Below are positions 11,595 through 23,698 of a stretch of 64,000 nucleotides of DNA, piece after piece. The number at the start of each line of letters is the position of its first letter. Within the stretch, counting starts at the first letter, position 1. The stretch spans positions 76,133,836 to 76,197,835 of the forward strand of contig CM061063.1 of the NCBI GenBank assembly GCA_030762895.1, written 5' to 3'. The notes under the pieces were generated by a model. It was not told the DNA's origin and searched no databases. It worked only from the letters and a program-made list of their open reading frames with translations. The position numbers were made by a program, and so were the translations under genes. This stretch comes from Sophora flavescens (Eukaryota > Streptophyta > Magnoliopsida > Fabales > Fabaceae).

Positions 11595-12440
11595 GATGAT
11601 CATGGACCAAGGCTCCCTTATGTTAAATGATGCTATGTCTAAGTGATTGGAAAGTTTAACTATTTTTACCCTATTTTTATGTAAAGACCAAAACCAATGA
11701 GTTTTAAGGTAATGGTGTTTAAGTTTTGTTTTCCAAAATGATCATGGATTAAGACTCCTTGATATAGAAGGATGTTAAGTCCAAGCGATTGGAAAGTTTG
11801 AAGATTTCTAACCCTTATTTCTTGAAAAGGCCGAAACCTTAAATGGTTATGGCAAAGATGTTGAGTTTTGTTTTCCAAATTGATCATGGACTAAAAAGCT
11901 CCTTATGTTAAAGGATGCTATGTCTAAGTGATTGGAAAGTTTAAAATATTTTATTGCTTTATTTTCCTATGATGGCCGAATGTAACATTTGACCTAGGAT
12001 GTGTTATTTTATTTTGTTTTCCAAGATGATTATGGATTAAAGCTCCTTCATGTTAAAGGATGCTATGTCCAAAAGATTGGATGATTTAAAGATCTCTAAC
12101 CTCACAAATTTGTTAAGACCGAACCTAAGAGTTCATGGTTTAAGACATTTGATTTTTCCATTTTCCGAAATGATCATGGTTTCAAGCTCCTTACTATGTA
12201 TAGATGCTAACCTAAAGAGATCGGAAAGTTTAGAAATTCCTAGCCTATTTACCTATGCTTGGTCGAAACCCTAAGTCAAGTACTTCGTGGGATTTTTAAT
12301 TCAACTTTGATAAAAGATTGTTGTTCATGAACTTCTAGCACTTAAGGATCATAAATCAAAGAGTCGCATAAATTTCGGAAACCCATAATCCTAGTTTAAT
12401 ATATGAGCCGAACCTATACCTTGTGGTTAGTGTTCTCGAG
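11595..12440 (+). repeat. six ~143-bp tandem repeats within the LTR
   Basis: Units start with a GATGATCATGGA-like word near 11595, 11737, 11879, 12024, 12169 and 12311. Each is followed by AGCTCCTT, AAGGATGCTATGTC, GATTGGAAAGTTT and a gag-independent AT-rich filler ending in GGCCGAAACC. The period is 142-145 bp and the last unit is the most decayed. Confidence 0.75.
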
Positions 12441-14031
12441 TTTATTTTTTTTACTCATGATTTTATGTTGGTAACCTTACACTTCCATCGTCGGAGAAGC
12501 GAGGATGTTCCTGAACCTTCTTTTCAAATCCAAAACTCTTAACTCCGACGCGAGGTAAGAAGGGATTTCCTAAAGATATTCAATAACTATATGCATGTGT
12601 GTATGTGTTTAACTGGATATTTATATGTTGATTGAGCTTACTTGGTTATCTAATGTACTTGAACTGTTATGCTATTATCTGATGTTGAACTGTGCTTGTT
12701 CTAAATGTTATAATGCATATCTGTGATGAATCGCTTTCAATCGTGATATTAGCATTGAACCGAGAATATATACTGTTGTTGATTGAAAGTTTGCTAAGCC
12801 AGACTTGTGTATGTGCTCAACTGTTATAAGGATTAAAAACATTAATAAGCTTTGAAGATGAAAGGATTGATGTTCTTTTCCAAAAGCTCATTAACTTAAA
12901 GTGCTTGTTTTAAATGTTGAAATGGTTTTGGTGAACTATTATTATACAAGAGAAGAATCCTTTTCGAACCATGTGTCTTCAAGTGAAAACTTTCAAGATT
13001 ATTTGGCAATATCCTATTGGGGATTTTCAAAGATAAAAGTATTTCAAAGATGCTTTATAAAAGATTTTCAAAGAAAAGGTTTTCTCCTAAATGTTTTAGA
13101 AACTTCCCGATAGCCTGGATAGGTTATCGAGGATTCGGTTTTGAATATGATTTTCACTGAACGAAAAATAAGTACTTAAGAAAGAGAATCTAGTACGTGA
13201 GACGTCGCCTCTGGTATTCAGTTATACGCACGTGATATTGGATCAGTGTTAATTCGGGGCCATGGGTCATATTCATGATGTTCTTGACTGAGAGTCCAAT
13301 TCTCGAAATCGAGGACAATGCGTTCTGATTTCGTTGTTGTGGGCTATTGTCCTTATCATGATAAGTTCAAAACATGAATAAAAGCATAAGTGATTTATAT
13401 GACCACAGCCCTTGACTGCGGCATCGGTCTCGGGCGTTGTGATTGAGCATTCGGATTGTGTGTCCTGTGTTCCAGAGTTTTCAAGTGATGGGGAAATGAT
13501 GATTGAATCGTAAGTTTTGAGCTGCGACAGCGAAAAAGAATGAACACAAAAAAAAAATTGAATAAAATATTTTCTCATGTGCATTTCCCCAGGCAGACGT
13601 GCTTTCTTACATATCAGATACAAGGTGGTATCTGGTAGTCAGTCCGTGTGACCGGTTCAGAGGCACATGTGATGTTGCTCGTCCTGAGACCTTAAATACA
13701 TGAGGGTATGGAGGCAACTGCCCGGTGGGCTAGAGATTGACCAACTCCAACTCATCTCTGGTGGAAAACGGTGTTGATATCTCATGAGATTAAGTTAGAG
13801 CCTGATATTGAAGTGTCATGCATATTTTCAAAGGTTGACTGTGCGGGTTTGAGACCCCTTTTATATCACTGTTATGTTATGTATATGCATGATTTAACTG
13901 CTTATATGATTATGTGATGTATGTATCATGTATATGGTTGTTGTGGGATATATCTTATGACGGTGTCTCACTCTTGCACATCTATATGTTCTGTTCTTTT
14001 CTTCTTGTATCGGGTATGCGCGTGCTTTTAG

Positions 14032-14513
14032 ATGGATCCGAACGTTCCCTTGGCACAGTCAAGCTCGAGGAGTGAAGTGTTTGATCATGCTGGGACGACA
14101 GGGAACTGGACTATACATGAGGGTGCGACGACCGCGACTTATCGAGGACCAGTCACGACTACCGGGACGAATGCTAACGGAGTGCCCGTACGAAGGGTTC
14201 ATACCGTCGAGACGAGGACTGTGGCGCTTCCACCTCCATGATACTACCTTCATACGCTACAAGTCACCGGTCTCCTTCATGAGCATTTTGATCCACTTGA
14301 ACCGCTTGCGGAGGATCCAGTGGAGGAGGATCCCGAGGAAGAACCTCTTGAGCTGATAGAGGTCGAGGACGGGGAGGAGCTAGAGTACCATCCGCAGGAT
14401 CCCGGAGATGACGACGTCCCTATCGACGATGGCAGTGACGTTATCGATCCGGCATCTGATATCTCGTCTGGGGGTAGCGTCCGTGGTCACTCTGCATGCA
14501 AGAGGCATTGGTA
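14032..14513 (+). other. coding-like acidic stretch inside the LTR
   Basis: From the ATG at 14032 a frame of 69 residues runs to a stop. It is Thr/Val-rich and GC-richer than its surroundings. A second frame from 14320 is strongly acidic (EEDPEEEPLELIEVEDGEE, then a DDDVPIDDGSD block) and continues to a TAG at 14512-14514. A single frame change near 14240-14320 would join them. Function unknown. It may be a short LTR-encoded protein or an upstream ORF in the element's leader. Confidence 0.4.
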
Positions 14514-14916
14514 GATCGTTCGTCGGCTTTTGGAGTTGTCCCGATAGTCCCTAGACCTTTAGAGCCATCTTTGGAGTCTTGTACCCAGTTCCCTATCCCC
14601 GATTTGATGTTTTTTTTACCTGTTTCTTCAGTAGCTGTTTTAGTGTATGTTGGCCGGTTCGACAAGGCCTGTTCTGTAATCAAACCTAAGATCCCAAGTG
14701 GGACGGTTATATTTATATAAATGATGTTTATTTTCATGTTCTGAGTGTTCATCACCTTTTCTTAACTTCCTTCAACAAAAAAAATAAAATTTGAGTACCC
14801 TTTTTCAGTAACCCTATATAAAAGGTTATTTTTCTGAAAGCGACCAACGTTTTAAATAGGTTTCTTTTATGCAACGGGTAACCATATGATGCCGGGTTTT
14901 AGTGTGTCACATTAGT

Positions 14917-14928
14917 TGGTATCAGAGC
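14917..14928 (+). other. primer-binding site, initiator tRNA-Met
   Basis: TGGTATCAGAGC is complementary to the 3' end of plant initiator tRNA-Met and is the standard primer site of many plant gypsy and copia elements. It fixes the 3' edge of the LTR to its left. Confidence 0.85.
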
Positions 14929-15094
14929 TAGTCGAGTCTTTCGGGAATGTATGTGTTTAGGTCTGTTGTGTTGAAGTTGTGTTTTTCTTTGTCTGGATGT
15001 TGTTTGAATTACTTCTTTGAGGTAATGTGTGATAACCCGTGGTTCACATCCCTTTTTTGGTTGTTATCTGACTGCTTGTGTGGTATAGGTCAGT

Positions 15095-15935
15095 ATGAAC
15101 CAGAGAGGTGCTCGTGGACGTGGACGAGGCTATGTAGGAATGGATTTTCACGCCCTGCGCCGGGTCGACGTGGTTGTTGCCATAGCTCTTTGATGGCTAA
15201 TGCCGCTACCTAGAACCAACAGAGCAACAGAGAGGCGTAACAGCTGCGAGAGGAAGGCATATGGATGCTTTCCGACGTAATAATCCATCGCAGATTTGAT
15301 GGAGACGTGGATCCAATAAAGGTCGATCTTTGGATTCGAGGAGCTAGAGAAAATCTTCGATCCCGGTACACACTCCGAGAGGAATCTAAGGTACTCTATT
15401 CCGTGTTCCAGCTAGTGGGTGATGCTGGGTACTGGTGGAAGGGCACCAGGCAGTTGTTGGAGGCTGAACACCAGGCGATCACTTGGGGAGTATTTCGTGG
15501 CAAGTTTCTAGACAAATACTTTCCCCAGAGTGCCCGGGAAGAGAAGGAGCAGGAGTTCATGAGGCTAAGTCGGCGAGACCTGACAGTATGGGAGTATGCG
15601 GCGGGGTTTGAATCCATTGCTAAGTATTTCTATTTCTTTCAAGACAATCCCAGTGAGGAATGGAAGTGTGAGCGGTTCAGCTTGGTCTGCGCTTCGAGAT
15701 TAAAGAATCGATATTGCCGTTGGAGATCGGGAACTTCCAAGCACTAGTGGAGAAGTGCTTGGAAAATTGAGATGATGCGCAAAGGAAGGGACAACAAGGG
15801 AAGCACAGGAGGACCTGTTCGTCCCAAGAGCCAGAATCAAGGCCAAATTTCAAAATGGAAGCAGAACCAGAGGAAGCTGTATCACCAGGCATCTAGCTAC
15901 AACCAGAAACAACAACAAGCTCGTCCCTGTTTTTG
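15095..15935 (+). pseudogene. gag of a Tekay-like chromovirus, frameshifted and truncated
   Basis: The likely start ATG (15095) opens an RGARGRGRG N-terminus typical of Tekay/Del gag. After a stop and a frame change, the capsid-like domain follows: FDGDVDPIKVDLWI, GDAGYWWKGTRQLLE, ITWGVFRGKFLDKYFP, EYAAGFESIAK. A further shift near 15700 leads into an EIGNFQALVEKC-like segment. The sequence is lost before any zinc knuckle, protease or RT. Gag would assemble the virus-like particle of the element, but this copy cannot encode a full protein. Confidence 0.8.
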
Positions 15936-16085
15936 AATGGTACCATATACGATTTAAATTCAAAACTTAGTCCTCCAGTCAAAAATTAAGTAAAAAAGAA
16001 ACTTTCTAAAGCATAAAGAAAAAGCTAATTCGAAAACATATAGCCCCGATTATGAAGACATGAATCAAGTTATGTCTTTAGCTGC

Positions 16086-16124
<39 letters not shown>

Positions 16125-17010
16125 AATAATAATAATAATGGTAATAAATAAATAAAAAAGGAAGAGAAGAAAATCTCAAGATCGTGAGATTTTTTGAAGG
16201 GGTGCTTCCAATGACATTCAATATCATAATAACAATGCTCTAGAAAATACATATCAGAAGAGAACTTCTTTCATTTCATTTCCATGTGCATTTTAGCATA
16301 GTAACATTGCTCTAGAAAATACATATCAGATGGAAATATCGTTCTTACTGATTTTTTCAATTTGGATCTATTTCGAAGACCAGCAAGCTTATCCTCATTG
16401 GGCTCGTGATGATGGTGCTTCTCACGACATACAATATCAACACACATATATAAATATCATTTAGCGACATGAAAATGAAGACATAGGGGAGAAAATTATC
16501 ACCAACACATTGAAGAGGTTCAACAGAAAATAGGAAAGAAAGAGGAGAAAGAGAGTTTATTTGAGAGGGAAAAAACGAAAAGAAAATCAAGAGGGGGATA
16601 TGGAAAATAAAACAAAATAAGAAAAGAAAGGGAAAGAATGGTGTACTTTACCTTATAGCGATGACGATGCTTCCCAGGACTTGCAATATCAACCCATAAA
16701 GAGGGTTGAAATTTAGCAACATGGAAATGAAAAAAAAAATAGAGGACAACATTATTACCAACACAATATAGAGGTTGAACAGAAAACGAAAATAAAACTA
16801 AAAGAAGAAAATGAAAAACAAAACAGAATAAAAAAAAGGAAGAAAAATGTTTATCTCATAGCAACTTGTCAAAATTTAGAAAATATTAAAAAATTTATAA
16901 TTCAAATCAAAATCTCAAATCGAAACAAATTTAAATAAATTAATAATTCATCCTTAAATAATGACAGGTAAGTATGATGATATGTCATTGTTAAAGTGAC
17001 CTTGAGGTAA
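15936..17010. other. AT-rich region between the truncated gag and the cystatin promoter
   Basis: Contains a CAA/AAT microsatellite, a short duplicated segment (AACAATGCTCTAGAAAATACATATCAGA near 16230 and again near 16303), and two diverged copies of a ~220-bp AG-rich unit (about 16400-16640 and 16655-16860). The latter share the words GATGCTTC, CAATATCAACCCATA, TAGCAACATGAAAATGAA and AGGTT-AACAGAAAA. No gene is seen. Confidence 0.5.
16084..16139. repeat. (CAA)n(TAA)n compound microsatellite
   Basis: About twelve CAA units run directly into about six AAT units. Confidence 0.9.
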
Positions 17011-17014
17011 TTTG

Positions 17015-17023
17015 TATATATAA
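17015..17023 (+). promoter_or_regulatory. putative TATA box of the cystatin gene
   Basis: TATATATAA lies about 130 bp before the start codon in otherwise mixed sequence, at a plausible distance allowing a ~100-nt leader that includes a (GT)n run at 17103-17117. Confidence 0.5.
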
Positions 17024-17151
17024 TAGATTAGGAGCCAACGTGGCGTTCAAATGAAGCAACACGCACATCGTAGTGAGTTCGTTCAAAAACTGGTTCCACA
17101 GAGTGTGTGTGTGTGTGAAAACAAAGCCTTGTTTCGAAAGTAAGAAACCGA

Positions 17152-19569
17152 ATGAGAGCAACCTCCTCTTCTTCGATTCCATCGCTTACCTTCTTCTTCG
17201 TCCTTTCTGCACTGTTCTCGATCCAAGGATCTCTGGGTGTTTGCTCTGAATACGATCATTCGCCATCCGCAATGGCCACGCTCGGAGGCGTGCGTGATTC
17301 CCACGCATCTCAAAACAGCGCCGAAATCGAATCCCTCGCTCGCTTCGCAGTCGACGAACACAACAAGAAACAGGTTCTCATCATCATTAATCCTATAATT
17401 ATTTCTCTACCTTATCAACAAAGTAGGTTTAGCTATCTCATTTGTGAATATGTTGGATTGTGTTGAAGAATGCACTTCTAGAGTTTGCGAGGGTGGTGAA
17501 GGCACGTGAACAGGTTGTTGCTGGCACGCTGCATCATCTCACTCTGGAGGCTATTGATGCTGGTGAGAAGAAGATCTATGAAGCTAAGGTGTGGGTTAAA
17601 CCATGGATGAACTTTAAAGAACTCCAAGAGTTCAAGAGTGCTGCTGATGCTGCTCCCTCGTTTACTTCTTCGGATCTCGGTGTCAAAAAAGGTATATATT
17701 ATCTTCTAAAGCGATCATTTTCGATATGCCTAAAAAATCAAAAGAGCAGAGACAGATAAGACAGAGCAGAGGGAGAGTGGTAGACATGGGGTGGAGAAGA
17801 AAACATAACCCTGGAGGATGCAAGGGTAAAGTGCAAGCAAAGCATCACTAAAAATAGAAAACCAATGAAAAATAAAGGTTTAATTAATCCGTAATCCTTC
17901 AACTATTTGAGAATTTTTTAAATAGCTTCCTATACATACATAATTTGTAATTGCGTCCTGAACACATAAAAAAAATTATAATTGGAACCTTGTACACTTC
18001 TTAAATTGTAATTGAAACCCTTATACACTTCTTTGTTAGGGTTACTGGGATGTATTTGAATTTTTAAAAAAAATACTGGGACATATTTGAATATTTTCCA
18101 AAAGTTCAGGACCCACAAATGGCAAGTGAATTTTTTACTGATTATTGGTATATTTTGAAGTTTATGTATAGCGATCCAATGCTAAGGAAATTTTGATCTG
18201 AAATAGTGAGCTGAATAAGAATACCCCCATTTCATGTACCTAGAAAAGTCTCGAATCATTTCAAGTACCCATGTCACGGACCAAACTGTACCATGAACCA
18301 TATAACACTGGTCATGAGTAGATTGTGCTTTGAAAGAGTGTAGTCAAGTATTGGTGATAATTAATCAATGTTCCGTGCCCTCGAGGTGATAAAATGCTCT
18401 ATTGTGCATCATTATAGATAAATGAACTACAAGTTAGTTGTCTTGGATGTTATCATTGAATCTAAATGCGTTGGAAAAGTTATGAAGTTGGGGAAGATGA
18501 AGAATTTGATGGTTTCATGTCTTATAGAATAGTACAACTCCAGGATGTGAGTACTTTGAGTTTTATTTAAATTGGGATTTGCAAGGACTGTTATTTATCC
18601 ATGAGAAATTTCCATTGAAAATATAGAAAGAGGCTTTTAGAAGGGAGGTCTTATTGGGGTGGGGTGGGTAGCTCAACTGGTTAGCTCAACCGGTTTGAGC
18701 TAAGGGTATAAGGAGTTGGAGGAGTAGGAGGTTCAGGGTTCAAACCCTGGCAAAGCAGGAAAAATATTAACATAACTAACTACTAACATTTGCCTATCAA
18801 AATAAAAAAAGAAGGGAGGTCTTATTATTCGTAGTCATAATTATTTTAATAAAATCCTGTCAAATCTGCCTTGCTTATGGTTGCTTCCCTTTGCATGTAT
18901 CTCATGTAGAATGTAGAATATATGAAAGCAAATTGTTGTTGATACCATTTGTGCTGGGCTGTTTTGCTTTCAGATGTTCACAAGCCAGGATGGCAATCTG
19001 TGCCAACACATGACCCTCAAGTTCAGGATGCAGCAGATCATGCTCTGAAGACTATCCAGCAGAGGTCTAATTCACTTCTGCCTTATGTGCTTCATGAGGT
19101 TGTTGATGCAAAGGCTGAGGTCAGTGCATTTTCTGTGCTCTTGAAATTTTCTTGGTCTAGTCTGTTTGCTCAACTGGTTTTGGAGAGTCACATGGTTGAG
19201 TTGAGTGGAATTGTTGGTTTTGGAGAGTCACAATGGATCCTAACAAGAACTGTTATTTAATCAGTGATCTTGGTGTCATGTTGCTCACAAAGATATGTAA
19301 TTTAGTGACTAAAACCTTAGATAAGAAAAATTGCATTTGGGCTGCTGGATTGTTTTCAAGCTTCTTTTTTTTTATTATTATTGTTGAGGCGTTAACATTG
19401 GTTTATCATGGCTGTCTAAATTGATATGCAGGTCATTGATGATTTTGCGAAGTTTGATTTGCTCCTGAAAGTCAAGCGGGGAGACAAGGAAGAGAAGTTC
19501 AAGGCAGAGGTACACAAGAATAATGAAGGGGGGTTCCGTGTAAATCAGATCGAACCAGATCATTCCTAA
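17152..19569 (+). CDS. phytocystatin with C-terminal legumain-inhibitor extension (cysteine proteinase inhibitor 6/12-like)
   Basis: Four exons, 17152-17373, 17469-17691, 18974-19119 and 19432-19569, join in frame with GT-AG introns to 242 codons, the usual size for two-domain plant cystatins. Residues 1 to about 30 form a signal peptide with a hydrophobic LTFFFVLSALFSI core. The inhibitor domain has the phytocystatin LARFAV helix motif, the QVVAG loop that inserts into papain-like proteases, and the conserved PW pair (VWVKPWMNF). Exons 3-4 encode the second cystatin-like domain with the SNSL motif (QQRSNSLLPY) known to inhibit legumain (C13) proteases. The protein should act in the secretory pathway or vacuole to restrain cysteine proteases. 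Intron 2 (1.28 kb) contains a SINE. No defect is seen. Confidence 0.95.
18656..18809 (+). mobile_element. tRNA-derived SINE in cystatin intron 2
   Basis: Box A is around GTAGCTCAACTGGTTAGCTC and box B around GGTTCAGGGTTCAAACCCTG. It has the CTACTAACATTTGCCTATC 3' region and a short A-rich tail. It is flanked by a perfect 17-bp duplication (AGAAGGGAGGTCTTATT at 18639-18655 and 18810-18826), so the insertion is fairly recent. Same family as 3217-3342. Confidence 0.9.
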
Positions 19570-20143
19570 TCCTGATCTGAAGCTTGGTCACAGTAGCAAT
19601 ATAGGCCCCGTTGGCCCATAAATAAGCACTTTGTTGTATGTATGGTACACACAACTAATACTTTATCGGATATTGCTCTTATGATCTGTATTAACTATCT
19701 GTATCTATTAACAATAGTTACAATACCCTTTCTTTGTGCCTGTGGCCAACTAATTCTTGTTTTGCATCGTGTATAGGCTCATATAATAATATAACAAGAA
19801 AGCAACCATGATCTTCTTTACATTAGTAACTTAACATGTGGTTATTGACCCTAGACTAGGCCTAGCCTTCATGGAACATGTTTGATTCCAATGCGGGACG
19901 CCTGGCACCCCGTATAGTTAACAAGATGATGGGGTGTTTTTTGTTTTGTTAAAAAAAGAGAAAAACACTTATGTTGCCAGTGCGACTCATGAAGGTGTGT
20001 CATAGAGTAAAGAAAGTGGGAGAAAAATTTAAGTCAGTGGCAACCCTTCTTTGCTCCCCGTGCTTGATTGATCATTCTTTGTTACTAAAGCAACCCTTCC
20101 TTTTTAATCCATCCAATTGTCTTCCCTGTCTATCGATATAGTG
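19570..20143. other. cystatin 3' flank, no further gene
   Basis: The cystatin 3' UTR presumably occupies the first 150-250 bp. The rest is AT-rich with no recognisable gene. Confidence 0.5.
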
Positions 20144-20516
20144 GCTGTTTGTTTTAGATTGTTGCCAACGCCAACTGTATTTTGGGGTTACTATTCATGC
20201 ATCTTGATACTGTTCATACGTTTGTTTACGAAACTCCGTTAGAAATAATTGATTCCTGGGTCAAAACTGAGTTTTGTGGAAGCAAAAATTTCTTGCTTAA
20301 ATAATTGATTCTAGATATAGGCCCCACAAAATTCTACATATTTATACTTCAAAAGTGATTTTACTTTATCATCCAAACAAAATCAATTCTTCTAAACTCA
20401 CTTTTAAAATACCTAAACCAAACACAATCAATTTTTTTAACCTTGATTTTTCCAAAATCAATTCTTCTAAAATTAATTCTTCCAAAATTAATTCTATCAA
20501 AATCTAAAATAAACGG
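20144..20516. mobile_element. MITE with GTTTGTTTTAGATT ends
   Basis: The left end GGCTGTTTGTTTTAGATT is inversely matched by the right end AATCTAAAATAAACGG. The interior is rich in AAAATCAATTCTTCTAAA words. It is about 370 bp and non-coding. The target duplication is not clear. Confidence 0.5.
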
Positions 20517-21068
20517 ACTGATAGCATGTAGGCCTTTCTCAAAGGGTCAAAGGAGCTAGTATAGTCCTCCTTTTGATTCAAATGAACGAGTCCTTGTGGG
20601 AAAGGTAAAATGATGAGGTTGCAGAGTTCACTTGCATTGGCTTGCTATCATGTCAAAATCTACAGCTCCGAGCTCCCATGTATCTAAAAACTCATTCTTT
20701 GCATATGAGTCATTGATATGAAAGATATATCGTTCAACCATTATAATGGTTATTTGTAACTTGTTAAACAGGTTAAAACATTGCAAAAAAAAAGAAGGTC
20801 TCTACTTCCTCGTCACTACTGCCTCTGCCACCATCATTCTATCACCGCCTTATCATTAGTCATAGATTCCGGGTACCATAGTCCCTGTCACCTTCCTCCA
20901 TCCACCACCGCCATGGATTCCAACCACCACCATCCACCATCACCAATAGTCCAATATAGTGACCAATTCATTCTCCAATAATTCATTCCATTTCATCTTC
21001 ACTTGTTCTCTTTATCTCTCTAAAAAATCACATCAAACCCAAAAATCAAAACTCCTAAGTCAATGAAA
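20517..21068. other. intergenic sequence with a CCACCACC-rich stretch
   Basis: 20780-20980 is CT/CCA-rich (CACCACCGCC..., CAACCACCACCATCC). It gives a low-complexity frame that I do not call as a gene. It is the left flank of the large nested retrotransposon. Confidence 0.4.
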
Positions 21069-21073
21069 TGAAC

Positions 21074-22292
21074 TGACCGCGCTGTCGCCACGCGCCAAAA
21101 AGAACGAGCGTTTACAAAATTAATGCAGATAGGGAAGCGACAACTCGAGTATCGTCTCTCAAGGACTCTTTAGTGTTGTTATTATTAACAGAAAATCAAA
21201 AGTTAGTTTTTGGGGGGTTTTGAGAGACTAAAACTAAATTAAGAAGCAAAACAGAAAACAAAGCAAGAAAACAGAGCAGTTACCAAATAAGCTAAGCGAT
21301 TAACCCCATCATTTCTCGGTTTCCCAACTATCATCGGTTCATGCAATCCTAAGCAGATTCTAATCCCCTCCCGGTTGTAGCAATAATTCACAAGCGGAAC
21401 CACTACTACGGATATATGTCCCTATTCCCGAATTAAGCAAACGGGGTTAAGCCCTTCGTGAACTAAGCGAACACGAAACGAACACACGCGAATTAAGCAA
21501 ACGCGATTAATTATAGGAACATGATATCACCGAGATAAACCAACACAACACAATATACTCCTGAATTAAGCAAACAGAAATATAAAGCATGGCATTGAAA
21601 AGAGAAAAGGAAATGAAACAGGATTACAGAAACCTCAAGTCTTAACAGAAACCAATCACAGTAGATTAATCTAGGAGACTAATTCTCCATTACAGACATA
21701 AGCAGAAAAGAAAAGGAAAGGAAAATAAACTATTGAAACTACCACTACTCCTACTGACTAAAAACCAGCCAAAAAAAACTCTCTTTTCTCGCCCCGATGC
21801 GTTCGCTTTTATAAGCTTCTCGCGCGTCACGCAGCGTGATGTATGTCACCGGCCAGGCCGTGATCGTTTCCGCCAAGGGTGACTTTTCACATTCTGGTCC
21901 GTTACGGCAGTGATGTATATCACGGGCAGGCCGTGATACATTCCGACTTTTGGTTTCTCTATTGTCACGGCCGTGACCTTCATCACGCCAGGCCGTGATC
22001 CTTTCGACTTTTCATGATCTTTCTCATCACGGCCGTGACCACCGTCACGACCGGGCGTGATAGCCTCGCTCGAGATACACTTCCTTCTTTGCTCTTTTTA
22101 TTATCCTGCAAACAAGAAAAAATAGTAAATACTTTATTCAACTCTAAAACAACTAAATTAACATAAAAACACTTTACAGACTCGAAATACTACTTAAGGA
22201 CAATCAAGTCTAATTTGGGTGAAAATGATATAAAATTAGCACAAAGCCAAGGTCTTTACTAGTTATAAAACCAGTCAAACAGAGGCTCATCA
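21074..22292 (-). repeat. outer element LTR (its 3' LTR)
   Basis: 1219 bp, nearly identical to 44047-45262. On the minus strand it begins TGATGAGCCTC and ends GCGCGGTCA. It carries four palindrome pairs (about 21826-22061) and a TATAAAA box (21813-21807, minus) just downstream of them. Differences from the partner LTR are concentrated at CAG/CTG sites. Confidence 0.92.
21826..22061 (-). promoter_or_regulatory. palindrome-pair array in the outer LTR (left copy)
   Basis: Four pairs of dyad motifs based on TCACGGCCGTGA and TCACGGCC(A/T)GGCCGTGA, with about six bases between the members of a pair. This copy has more mismatches than the right LTR (for example TCACGCAGCGTGA). The array sits immediately upstream of the LTR TATA box. 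Confidence 0.75.
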
Positions 22293-22312
22293 AAATACCC
22301 CAAACTTAAACT
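22293..22312 (-). other. polypurine tract of the outer element
   Basis: On the minus strand AAGTTTGGGGTATTT directly precedes the LTR start TGATGAGCC. The core matches the inner element's tract AAGCTTGGGGTGATT. Confidence 0.75.
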
Positions 22313-23698
22313 TTGCTTGTCCTCAAGCAAACTACACTCAAAAACTTAAAAAGACTCAAGACCTAGCAAGCTCATAGGTTTCAATCAACTTTCACACAGA
22401 TTTCAAGCAATTTAACAAAACAATTTTTCTTTCAATGTTCCCTCCTTTCAAGCAAAGTAATCCCCACATGCATTTATTCTAAACAATTGAGAGTTTCATA
22501 ATTCAAACAATCATTAATCAAAGTAGGGGATCTAAGTTACACACAAAAGAGAGATCACCAAAATCAAACAACTGCCTTCCTCACAAGGGAAATTTATGTT
22601 CACTCAATCACTCAATTTTTGTCAGGCTAACATTTTCACTCAATTTTCACTTTTAAGAGCACTTCCCAAAAATTTGATTTTCATCTCTAAATAGTTCCCA
22701 CAGAAAATATGCAAGCAACATCAAAAGGACTTTTATGGGTTGTAATGGGGCCTGGCTAAGGGTAGGATATACAAAGGAAACTAGGCTGAAGACCCTAGGA
22801 ACTAAGAGAGCATGAACATTATTTACACTTTGAATTTAACTCAAGTTCCTTTTCTCTTTTCTTTTCATTTGCATTGGGTGACTACAGCCTTTTTATTTCT
22901 TTTTGGCATTTTTGCACTTTTACTTTTTTTTTTTTCTTTCCTCTTTTTCTATTTTTTTCTTTCTATTTTTCTTTTTCTTTTCTTTTTTTCAATTTCTCAA
23001 TCCCAACAGCACATATCCACCTTGTAGCCACCCCAAACTTTGGTTTCTTGCACCCATTCTAAGATTACATGCTCTCCTAATCCTAAGATCGGGTTAACAT
23101 GGTTTTCCAGATTTTTGGGCTTATAACATTAGGTTATCAAGAATTAATCAGGCTAACAGGCTCAAGGGGGCTAACTAGGGAACATGCATTAGGAATTGTT
23201 TTATTCAGGCCAAGTAGCTATTTACAAAGAAAGTGCCTAAATCATCTGAAGCAAACACATAAACATGCAAACCAAAAAGAGATTCAAGCAAATTCAGGGA
23301 AGTGCAGTCAAAAGTGATTTTCACACAATTTAAAACATGTTGGAGGCTCAAAACCTCACCTGGACATTTTTTTGCAAATTATTTGACAGAGATTCTATCC
23401 CTAGTGTGTGCTTCCTATCACCCCAAACTTATCATAAATCATGCCATCATAACAAAATCTCAAAGTTCAGTTTTCAATCATATGGGGATCATTTTTCTAA
23501 AATTTTCAAGTCCTAGGGGGAAAACAGTCAACACTATCATGCAATCAATCTATGCAATTTCAATCAAATCCATCAAACTTGCCACTACTAGACTCAACAC
23601 AACTCCTGAGCTTCTCAAATTATTCAGGAGCTTTATTAAAACAAAACAGAAATAAAGCAAGGAAAAGAAAATTAAAAAGAAGAAAGGGTTAAGAAAAC
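22313..23698 (-). other. 3' non-coding region of the outer element
   Basis: No ORF of substance. Contains a T/C-rich tract on the plus strand (22918-22990) and two further AAGTTTGGGGTG-type purine tracts on the minus strand (near 23045-23026 and 23436-23416) besides the LTR-proximal one. Confidence 0.6.

Larger units (their letters stand above)
10673..14911 (+). mobile_element. 5' LTR of a Tekay-like Ty3/gypsy element
   Basis: The LTR is assigned because a methionine-initiator-tRNA primer-binding site lies six bases after the terminal CA at 14911 and a chromovirus-like gag follows. The left limit (TGAAGTCACAG...) is inferred from the TG...CA rule and the start of the retroelement-like sequence, so it may be off by some bases. 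At about 4.2 kb this is a long LTR. It contains a TATA box, a six-unit tandem repeat and a coding-like acidic stretch. No matching 3' LTR is in the window, so the element is truncated. Confidence 0.6.

Noticed and set aside
18664..18770. Possible tRNA gene
   Set aside because: Boxes A and B are present, but the cloverleaf is extended and the whole unit is flanked by a 17-bp duplication, so it is a SINE.
22812..23097. Overlapping plus-strand Phe-rich ORFs
   Set aside because: Translations of a T/C-rich tract in all three frames; antisense to the outer element.
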